From assembly GCA_029068025.1 (NCBI GenBank), contig JAIEDJ010000166.1, forward strand, positions 1-5,827: a stretch of 5,827 bases of DNA, given 5' to 3'. A program made the position numbers and the translations under genes. Below the pieces are notes generated by a model that saw only the letters and a program-made list of their open reading frames with translations, was not told the DNA's origin and made no database searches. This document shows, one piece after another, positions 1 to 4,843 of the stretch. Within the stretch, counting starts at the first letter, position 1, and each line of letters starts with the position of its first letter. This stretch comes from Oscillospiraceae bacterium (GTDB taxonomy: Bacteria; Bacillota; Clostridia; Oscillospirales; Ruminococcaceae).

Positions 1-238
1 GTCCGAACATAAATCCGAACGCCTGAAGGATCGCCATCACGCCGAAAACGATGCTTGTAGCTCCCCCCGCGCTGAGCGACAGCTGACTGACAAAATACGA
101 GTCTGCCATGTTGTAGATATTTGTGATCAGCATACTGATTATTGTCGGTATTCCCAATGAAATTATCAGTTTCGGGATGGGGGTCTCGGTCATTTTTTTA
201 TATTGCATATCCGCGCTTGCCGCTGTATTATGATCCAT
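1..238 (-). CDS. MATE-family multidrug efflux transporter, N-terminal part (runs off the left edge)
   Basis: Translating the minus strand from the ATG at 238 gives 79 codons with no stop, continuing past base 1. After a polar leader of about 19 residues, the protein has the N-terminal signature of the MATE/DinF family: TPIPKLIISLGIPTIISML, then ITNIYNMADSYFVSQLS, then a glycine- and alanine-rich turn and a second hydrophobic stretch. MATE proteins are 12-helix inner-membrane antiporters that export drugs or metabolites using a Na+ or H+ gradient; only about the first one and a half helices are visible, so the substrate cannot be judged. The ATG at 238 was chosen because AGAGGTG (252-246) lies 7 bases upstream. 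The in-frame Met codons at residues 11 and 16 have no ribosome binding site. The gene is divergent from the hydrolase and has its own strong promoter at 363-335, giving a leader of about 90 bases. The family call is confident; the physiological role is unknown. Confidence 0.88.
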   Translation of the reverse strand, partial: MDHNTAASADMQYKKMTETPIPKLIISLGIPTIISMLITNIYNMADSYFVSQLSLSAGGATSIVFGVMAILQAFGFMFG

Positions 239-292
239 TTTTCTGCACCTCTGAATTGTTTGAATAAAAAACGGTTCTTTGAAAAATCAAAT

Positions 293-314
293 GTGCTGCT
301 TTTTTAAACAGCAC
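293..314 (-). promoter_or_regulatory. Inverted repeat in the MATE leader (hairpin or operator candidate)
   Basis: GTGCTG (293-298) and CAGCAC (309-314) form a 6-bp perfect dyad around a 10-base AT-rich centre, inside the predicted untranslated leader of the MATE transcript. It could be an RNA hairpin or a repressor binding site, and MATE genes are often controlled by MarR- or TetR-type regulators. No regulator gene is visible next to it. On the minus strand the hairpin is not followed directly by an uninterrupted U-tract, so it is not a clear terminator or attenuator. The role is inferred from position only. Confidence 0.35.
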
Positions 315-334
315 TTAATAACTTGATCAATTAT

Positions 335-363
335 ATTATAGCACTTTCTTGTCGGAAAATCAA
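335..363 (-). promoter_or_regulatory. Sigma-A promoter of the MATE gene
   Basis: On the minus strand, TTGATT (363-358) is followed after exactly 17 bases by a perfect TATAAT (340-335). The -10 box is preceded by TGC, so it is also an extended -10. Transcription should start near 328, leaving a leader of about 90 bases before the MATE start codon at 238. An 8-bp palindrome, TTGATCAA (323-330), covers the predicted start point and may be chance in AT-rich DNA. The same TGCTATAATA core occurs in the promoters at 3705-3733 and 4785-4813. Confidence 0.82.
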
Positions 364-425
364 GTAATTTAAACATTTTACTCGGTTATTTGTGCAGGAA
401 AAGCAGCAAAATCGCTGTCCTTGCA

Positions 426-450
426 TATAATGTATTATTTGCAGGGAGGT
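426..450 (+). promoter_or_regulatory. Candidate -10 box and strong ribosome binding site for the hydrolase gene
   Basis: A perfect TATAAT lies at 426-431 and AGGGAGGT at 443-450, 7 bases before the ATG at 458. The ribosome binding site is excellent and fixes the start. The promoter is less certain: no good -35 hexamer is found 16-18 bases upstream (the bases at 403-408 read GCAGCA), and TG is one base too far away for a standard extended -10. If the box is used, transcription begins near 438 and the leader is only about 20 bases. Confidence 0.42.
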
Positions 451-457
451 ATCGCAA

Positions 458-1414
458 ATGAAACGCTGTGTTCCGCTTGAACCCGCCGCGGAAAAGGTCT
501 GCCGTCAAAGCTCCGTTCCGCCGCTTATTTTTCAGCTGCCGCCCGAACAGGGCAGACAAGTGCTTGAAAGGTCACAGGATTCCCCCGTATTTAAATGTCC
601 CGCCGATATTTCTTGTGAATATATCGAATGCGGCAAGTGGGGCGAGATACCCGTATATTTCGTCACGCCGAAATGCACGGAGATAAGGAACGTGATATTA
701 TATATTCACGGCGGCGGATGGGTCTTCGGGAGCTTTCACACTCATGAAAAGCTCGTGAGGGAGCTTGCCGCAAGAACAGATTCGCTCGTTGTGTTTCCTG
801 AATACTCGTTGTCGCCCGAAGCAAAATATCCCGTCGCGTTGGAGCAGTGCTACTATGTGCTGTCACACCTGCGTGAGATAGTCGGAAAGCGCTGTCCGAA
901 CATATGCGGCAGCTGTCCGATAATCGCGGGTGACAGCGTAGGCGGAAATATGGGTGCGGCAATGGTGATCATGGCAAATGAGCGAAAAGGTCCGCATATT
1001 CAAAAGCTGCTTATGTATTATCCGGTAACGGGCGCTTGCTTTGACACACCGAGCTACAGGAAATTTGCCGAAAATTATTATCTTTATCGCGACGGAATGA
1101 TCCGGTTCTGGCGGCAGTATGCGCCTTGCCTGAAAACAAGAGATCAGATCACCGCTTCGCCGTTAAGGGCAAGTTTAAAGTGCCTGAGCCGGTTTCCTCC
1201 GACAATGATAATCAACGGTCAGGCGGACGTTCTGCGAAGTGAGGGCGAAGCGTTCGGGGAAAGGCTTCGCTGCGCGGGCGTTGATGTTACAGCATTGCGG
1301 ATACAGGGAACTATCCACGATTTTGTTATGCTGAACGCGCTTGATCAGACTTCCGCCTGCCGGATAGCCATGGCGGCATCCGTGGAGTGGATAAACAGAA
1401 AAGAATGTGAATAA
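458..1414 (+). CDS. HSL-type (family IV) alpha/beta hydrolase, probable carboxylesterase
   Basis: This 318-residue protein matches the hormone-sensitive-lipase group of bacterial esterases, which hydrolyse short-chain carboxylic esters in the cytoplasm. The oxyanion-hole motif HGGGW is at residues 84-88. The nucleophile elbow is GDSVGG (158-163) with Ser160, Asp257 lies in QADVL, and His287 lies in GTIHDF. These give the complete Ser-Asp-His triad in the correct order and spacing. PEYSLSPEAKYP (114-125) is the usual family segment after the first strands. There is no signal peptide. Length is normal for the family (about 300-320). The start is supported by AGGGAGGT seven bases upstream. It contains 16 cysteines (5%), including C146-x3-C150-x2-C153, which is high for this family. 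It is divergent from the MATE gene and followed by a terminator, so it is probably monocistronic. The natural substrate cannot be deduced; esterase or deacetylase are the likely options. Confidence 0.9.
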   Translation: MKRCVPLEPAAEKVCRQSSVPPLIFQLPPEQGRQVLERSQDSPVFKCPADISCEYIECGKWGEIPVYFVTPKCTEIRNVILYIHGGGWVFGSFHTHEKLVRELAARTDSLVVFPEYSLSPEAKYPVALEQCYYVLSHLREIVGKRCPNICGSCPIIAGDSVGGNMGAAMVIMANERKGPHIQKLLMYYPVTGACFDTPSYRKFAENYYLYRDGMIRFWRQYAPCLKTRDQITASPLRASLKCLSRFPPTMIINGQADVLRSEGEAFGERLRCAGVDVTALRIQGTIHDFVMLNALDQTSACRIAMAASVEWINRKECE

Positions 1415-1424
1415 GTGATTCGGT

Positions 1425-1451
1425 ATTAATGATCATTAATTCGGATATAAT
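1425..1451 (+). promoter_or_regulatory. 16-bp perfect palindrome next to a candidate -10 box (possible operator-promoter of the YyaL gene)
   Basis: ATTAATGATCATTAAT (1425-1440) is its own reverse complement. It ends six bases before a perfect TATAAT at 1446-1451. If that box is real, the palindrome covers the spacer and part of the -35 region, where no good -35 hexamer is seen. That arrangement suits a site bound by a dimeric regulator, either a repressor or an activator that compensates for the missing -35. No promoter fits between the following terminator and the YyaL start, which makes this the most plausible upstream promoter. The palindrome is a direct observation; its function is inferred. 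Confidence 0.45.
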
Positions 1452-1460
1452 ATTAAGACA

Positions 1461-1491
1461 ACACCGCACGGCATTTGTGCGGTGTTTTTTT
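1461..1491 (+). terminator. Rho-independent terminator after the hydrolase gene
   Basis: ACACCGCAC (1461-1469) pairs perfectly with GTGCGGTGT (1477-1485) across a 7-base loop, and T residues continue to 1491. This is a textbook intrinsic terminator, 46 bases after the hydrolase stop codon. The Shine-Dalgarno of the next gene begins only seven bases beyond the T-run, so transcripts covering the YyaL gene must either read through this hairpin or start inside it. Confidence 0.9.
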
Positions 1492-1511
1492 AAAAACAGG
1501 GGGATATAGTC

Positions 1512-3446
1512 ATGAGCAATCATTTAAAAAACTCGGCAAGTCCATATCTTTTGCAGCACTCCGAAAATCCGGTAGACTGGTATCCGTGGTGTGCCGAGGC
1601 GTTTGAAAAAGCGAGATCGGAGGATAAGCCGATCTTTCTGAGTATCGGTTACAGCACGTGCCATTGGTGCCATGTAATGGCGCACGAAAGCTTTGAAGAT
1701 CCGCAGACCGCCGAAATTCTCAATGACAAATTTATTTCGATAAAGGTCGACCGCGAGGAACGCCCCGATATAGACAGCGTGTATATGATGGTGTGCCAGG
1801 CGTTTACGGGAAGCGGAGGCTGGCCGATGTCCGTTTTTATGACATGGGATAAAAAGCCGTTTTTCGCGGGAACGTATTTTCCGCCGCGGTCTGCTTACAA
1901 TATGCCCGGATTTCCCGAGCTTCTGAATACTGTTGCGGAGCTGTGGGAGAATGACCGCGAAAGGCTTTTGCGTTCAGCCGATGAAGTTACCGAGCGCTTA
2001 AAAAGTGTACAATATAATGTTGATACATTGGTCGAAAATAATCTGCGCGAATGGGCAGCACAGATATTGCTGGATGATTTTGATAAAGAAAACGGCGGTT
2101 TCGGTGACGCGCCTAAGTTTCCGACTCCGCACAATCTGCTGTTCCTTTTATTGTACGCAAAGCAAAAGAAAATTACCGAGCCGATAAATGCGGTTGAAAA
2201 AACGCTTCTGCAAATGAGAAAGGGCGGTATCTTCGATCAGATAGGGTATGGATTCGCCAGATACTCCACGGACAAGCGTTTTCTTGCTCCGCATTTTGAG
2301 AAAATGCTGTATGATAACGCGCTGCTGATCACTGCGTATTCGGCGGCGTATTTTGTCACAAATAATGTCTTATATCTTGATACCGCTGAAAAGACCGCGG
2401 AATATATTCTGCGCGAAATGACCGCTCCCCACGGCGGATTTTACAGCGCACAGGACGCGGACAGTGACGGCGTGGAGGGCAGGTTTTATACGTTCGATAT
2501 TTCGGAAATTATCGAGGTTCTGGGAAAAGAAAAAGGCGAAAAATTCTCCGAAATTTTTGACATTACCGAGAGCGGAAATTTTGAGGGAACGAATATTCCG
2601 AATTTGTTAAAAAGCAGCGATTTATTATCTGATTTTGGCGAGGAAATTCAAAGACTGTATGATTATCGGAAAACGCGCGCCGGGCTTCACGTTGACGATA
2701 AGATATTGCTTTCGTGGAATTCGCTGATGATAGCGGCGATGTGTATGCTTTTTCGCGTTTCACACAATGAAAAGTATTTAAACGCGGCAGTTAATGCGCA
2801 GCGTTTTATAGAGGAAAATATGTGCGATGAGAATACGATTTACACAAGCTGGCGAAACGGGATTCGCTCGGACGTTTCTTTTTTGGACGATCACGCGTTT
2901 TATACGGCGGCGCTTATCGAGCTGTATAATTCAACGCTTAACAAGGAATATCTCGATAAAGCCGGGATAATCTGCCGTGAAGCTGTGAAGCGCTTTTCCG
3001 ATGATCGGAACGGAGGATTTTATCTTTCAAAAGCGGAAAATACCGAGCTGTTTATGAATCCGAAAGAAGTCTATGACGGCGCGATCCCAAGCGGCAATTC
3101 GGTTATGGCATATGATCTTGTGCGTTTGTATCAGCTTACCGACGATGAGGGATACAGTGAGCTTGCGGAAAAGCAGATAGCCTTTTTATCAAATGAAGCG
3201 GCGAATTATCCCGCGGGGCACTGTATGTTCCTGATCGCTGAAACGCTGTTTAAAGATCCGCCGGAGCATATTACCGTTGTAACAAAAAGCGGCTGTGTTC
3301 CGGATGAGCTTAAAAGCCGTTTGCCGTTCTTGGCAAACGTTTTGGTGATGAGTGAAGGTGATAAATATCCGTTGGTAAACGGCAATACGACTTATTATGT
3401 TTGCAGGGAAAATCACTGTTTGCCGCCAAGTAATTTTTTTGGATAA
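1512..3446 (+). CDS. yyaL: Thioredoxin-domain protein of the YyaL/SPATA20 family (DUF255 plus six-hairpin glycosidase-like domain)
   Basis: This 644-residue protein begins with NHLKNSASPYLLQHSENPVD, the hallmark of the family. The N-terminal DUF255 thioredoxin-like domain (about residues 3-165) holds the redox-type motif C50-H-W-C53 and continues through KVDREERPDID (78-88) and GGWPMSVFM (102-110). The rest is an alpha/alpha six-hairpin domain related to glycosidases and N-acylglucosamine 2-epimerases. It carries the family segments GGIFDQIGYGFARYS (238-252), PHFEKMLYDNA (260-270), AQDADSDGVEGRFYTF (313-328) and, near the end, YYVCRENHCLPP (628-639). The ends are intact; the length is somewhat below the roughly 690 residues of B. 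subtilis YyaL. There is no signal peptide, so it is cytoplasmic. The biochemical activity of this family is not established; a redox or carbohydrate-related role is inferred from the folds. The start is set by AGGGGGA (1498-1504), seven bases before the ATG. It follows a terminator and is probably transcribed on its own. Confidence 0.92.
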   Translation: MSNHLKNSASPYLLQHSENPVDWYPWCAEAFEKARSEDKPIFLSIGYSTCHWCHVMAHESFEDPQTAEILNDKFISIKVDREERPDIDSVYMMVCQAFTGSGGWPMSVFMTWDKKPFFAGTYFPPRSAYNMPGFPELLNTVAELWENDRERLLRSADEVTERLKSVQYNVDTLVENNLREWAAQILLDDFDKENGGFGDAPKFPTPHNLLFLLLYAKQKKITEPINAVEKTLLQMRKGGIFDQIGYGFARYSTDKRFLAPHFEKMLYDNALLITAYSAAYFVTNNVLYLDTAEKTAEYILREMTAPHGGFYSAQDADSDGVEGRFYTFDISEIIEVLGKEKGEKFSEIFDITESGNFEGTNIPNLLKSSDLLSDFGEEIQRLYDYRKTRAGLHVDDKILLSWNSLMIAAMCMLFRVSHNEKYLNAAVNAQRFIEENMCDENTIYTSWRNGIRSDVSFLDDHAFYTAALIELYNSTLNKEYLDKAGIICREAVKRFSDDRNGGFYLSKAENTELFMNPKEVYDGAIPSGNSVMAYDLVRLYQLTDDEGYSELAEKQIAFLSNEAANYPAGHCMFLIAETLFKDPPEHITVVTKSGCVPDELKSRLPFLANVLVMSEGDKYPLVNGNTTYYVCRENHCLPPSNFFG

Positions 3447-3483
3447 TTAGTCGAATTTTCTTGTGCTTTATAAAATGTTGCTT

Positions 3484-3608
3484 TCCCGGGATCCCAAAGG
3501 GCAGCGTTTTGCGGGCGTTTTGCGCATAGCGCATAATGCGTGCCCTTTGGCGGGGACTGGGGCGGAGTCCAACCTCCTCTCTCCCCCTTTCTCCGAGAGG
3601 GAGGTTTT
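3484..3608. repeat. GC-rich composite intergenic element made of three consecutive hairpins
   Basis: Hairpin 1 pairs CCAAAGGGCA (3494-3503) with TGCCCTTTGG (3541-3550), a 10-bp perfect stem. Its interior contains two copies of GCGTTTTGCG (3504-3513 and 3515-3524) and a small inner stem, TGCGC-ATA-GCGCA (3521-3533). Hairpin 2 pairs GGACT (3554-3558) with AGTCC (3566-3570). Hairpin 3 pairs AACCTCCTCTC (3571-3581) with GAGAGGGAGGTT (3595-3606), with one bulged G, and is followed by TTTT. Two overlapping 8-bp palindromes, TCCCGGGA and GGGATCCC, sit at the left edge. The make-up differs sharply from the AT-rich flanks. It looks like a dispersed intergenic repeat (MITE- or REP-like) of the kind I recall from gut Clostridia; only one copy is visible here, so this is inference. 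Confidence 0.6.
3571..3608 (+). terminator. Weak terminator-like hairpin downstream of the YyaL gene
   Basis: AACCTCCTCTC and GAGAGGGAGGTT form an 11-bp stem with one bulged G and a 13-base pyrimidine-rich loop, followed by TTTTAT. It lies about 125 bases after the YyaL stop and is the only terminator candidate before the next promoter. The T-run is short, so termination may be inefficient. Confidence 0.45.
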
Positions 3609-3704
3609 ATACAAGTTGATGCGGCGTATTGTTTTGAAATTTCGTTTTTTAACAGATCGTCAAAAACATAATACTTTTTCGGCTGCTTGATTTTTTATAA
3701 ATTC

Positions 3705-3733
3705 TTGACTTTTTGGTAAAATCATGCTATAAT
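3705..3733 (+). promoter_or_regulatory. Sigma-A promoter of the oxidoreductase gene
   Basis: TTGACT (3705-3710), a 17-base spacer and TATAAT (3728-3733) match the consensus in 11 of 12 positions. TGC directly before the -10 box makes it an extended -10 promoter. The upstream 40 bases are T- and A-rich, which can act as an UP element. Transcription should start near 3740, about 36 bases before the chosen start codon. No operator-like dyad overlaps it, which suggests strong, possibly constitutive expression. Confidence 0.88.
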
Positions 3734-3761
3734 ATAACTTAATTACACAAGTGACAGCACT

Positions 3762-3768
3762 GGGAGGA
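3762..3768 (+). promoter_or_regulatory. Shine-Dalgarno GGGAGGA that decides the oxidoreductase start
   Basis: GGGAGGA ends only one base before the ATG at 3770 but seven bases before the in-frame ATG at 3776. The second spacing equals that of the hydrolase and YyaL genes in this window, and the protein beginning at 3776 (MNWGIIATGTIA) starts right at the Rossmann strand as the family normally does. The start is therefore taken at 3776, not 3770. Confidence 0.85.
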
Positions 3769-3775
3769 TATGCGT

Positions 3776-4843
3776 ATGAACTGGGGAATTATCGCAACTG
3801 GAACTATCGCTGAAAAATTCGCGAAGACGGTGAACGCTATGAGCGCGGAGGGCGAAAGGCTTGTGGCTGTCGGATCCCGTGACAAGGATAAAGCGCGGAA
3901 ATTCGCGGACGAATTCAATATCAAGAAGGCATACGGTTCGTATGAGGAACTGGCGGCTGATCCCGATGTGGATGCGGTCTACATTGCCACTCCGAATAAT
4001 ATGCACTTCGATAATGCCATGCTGTGTCTGGCGGCGGGAAAGCATGTGCTGTGCGAAAAGCCGTTCACGACAAGCGCAAAATACGCTGAGATGCTGCACC
4101 GTATCGCTGACGGGAAGGGGCTTTTCGTTATGGAAGGCTTTTGGATCCGCTTTCTGCCGCTGTATGATGAGCTGCTAAAAATTATCGCTTCAAAGAAATA
4201 CGGCGAGCTGCGTCACGCGCGGTGCGATTACGGCTTTATCGCAAACGGAGAGCGGCGGGAGCGCAAATTTTTGTCGGAGCTTGGCGGCGGAGCGCTGCTG
4301 GATATCGGGATCTACTGTCTCGGATTTTTGAGAATGGTTATGGGCTGTGATCCCGAGGCGTTTGAGTCCGAGGTTCGGTTCAATGAATATGAGACGGACG
4401 AATTCAGCGTGATACAGCTGCGTTATCCCGGAGGGCGCACCGCTCAATGCTTACAGGCTATAGGGCTGCAGATCGAGCGGCAAGCTGCTTTGTATTTCGA
4501 CAACGCGTCGATCTATCTGCCGGATTTTCAGGGGGCGTATTCCATGACGGTAAAGCCCGTTGACGGCGATGCTTATGATATCAGTATGCCGCCGGATATC
4601 AACGGCTTTGAATATCAGATCCGCGAGGTAACAAGATCGGTCGGAGCGGGGAAAACTCACAGCGATATTTTCTGTCCAGAGGACAGTATTGCCGTCCTTC
4701 ATCTGATGGATAAGATACGCGAAAGCTGGGGTATGAAATTCCCCTTTGAGCTTTCTCCCGAGGAGCTGGCTATGAAAATCAGTGTTGACAAAGACGCGTA
4801 CGTATGCTATAATAATGATAATCAAGATAAAGAGCCGCAATGA
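3776..4843 (+). CDS. Gfo/Idh/MocA-family NAD(P)-dependent oxidoreductase
   Basis: This 355-residue cytoplasmic dehydrogenase probably acts on a sugar, polyol or dihydrodiol-type substrate. The N-terminal Rossmann fold has WGIIATGTIAEKFA (3-16), in which the usual first Gly of GxG is Ala, a variant I believe is common in the dihydrodiol-dehydrogenase-like branch. It continues with VGSRD (32-36), VDAVYIATPNNMHF (65-78) and the family signature CEKPFTTSAKYAE (93-105), with E94-K95-P96. The C-terminal substrate domain has MEGFWIRFLP (119-128) and LGGGALLDIGIY (169-180). The homologous region ends at WGMKFPFE (318-325), where relatives of about 330 residues normally stop. The last 30 residues are polar, match nothing I recognise and are encoded across a perfect promoter (4785-4813), so the native C-terminus may be altered. 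A strong promoter drives the gene. Its stop overlaps the TRAP permease start. The family is certain; the substrate is unknown. Confidence 0.9.
   Translation: MNWGIIATGTIAEKFAKTVNAMSAEGERLVAVGSRDKDKARKFADEFNIKKAYGSYEELAADPDVDAVYIATPNNMHFDNAMLCLAAGKHVLCEKPFTTSAKYAEMLHRIADGKGLFVMEGFWIRFLPLYDELLKIIASKKYGELRHARCDYGFIANGERRERKFLSELGGGALLDIGIYCLGFLRMVMGCDPEAFESEVRFNEYETDEFSVIQLRYPGGRTAQCLQAIGLQIERQAALYFDNASIYLPDFQGAYSMTVKPVDGDAYDISMPPDINGFEYQIREVTRSVGAGKTHSDIFCPEDSIAVLHLMDKIRESWGMKFPFELSPEELAMKISVDKDAYVCYNNDNQDKEPQ
4785..4813 (+). promoter_or_regulatory. Perfect-consensus promoter inside the 3' end of the oxidoreductase reading frame
   Basis: TTGACA (4785-4790), a 17-base spacer and TATAAT (4808-4813) match both hexamers exactly, with TGC before the -10 box giving an extended -10. 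The stretch ATGCTATAATA is identical to that in the oxidoreductase promoter (3724-3734). Transcription should start near 4820, twenty bases before the TRAP permease ATG. Because it shares the style of the window's other promoters, it probably belongs to the left-hand genome and originally served whatever gene followed the oxidoreductase. Whether it now truly drives the TRAP gene depends on whether the join is real. Confidence 0.8.

Larger units (their letters stand above)
3447..3775. other. Intergenic region between the YyaL gene and the oxidoreductase gene
   Basis: This region has no credible gene. No terminator follows the YyaL stop immediately; the first 35 bases are AT-rich and unstructured. 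Bases 3484-3608 hold a GC-rich element of three hairpins, described separately. Bases 3609-3704 are AT-rich with T-runs and may act as an UP-like region. They are followed by the oxidoreductase promoter (3705-3733) and a leader of about 35 bases that ends in the Shine-Dalgarno. Confidence 0.75.

Noticed and set aside
3485..3494. CCCGGGATCC, resembling adjacent SmaI and BamHI sites of a cloning vector
   Set aside because: Ten bases only, and the flanks do not match a polylinker; it is part of the palindromic edge of the intergenic element.
3504..3524. Two 10-base direct repeats as a possible CRISPR fragment
   Set aside because: The copies are separated by a single base with no spacer, and no cas gene is present.
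3644..3667. GTTTTT/AAAAAC inverted repeat before the oxidoreductase promoter
   Set aside because: It is a short A/T-only stem in AT-rich DNA, expected by chance and not followed by a terminator-like tract.
3463..3690. Open frame of 75 codons across the intergenic element
   Set aside because: It translates the GC-rich hairpins, has no ribosome binding site and resembles no protein I know; it is an accident of the repeat.
3770..3775. Upstream ATG as the oxidoreductase start
   Set aside because: Only one base separates it from the Shine-Dalgarno; the ATG at 3776 has proper spacing and begins at the Rossmann strand.
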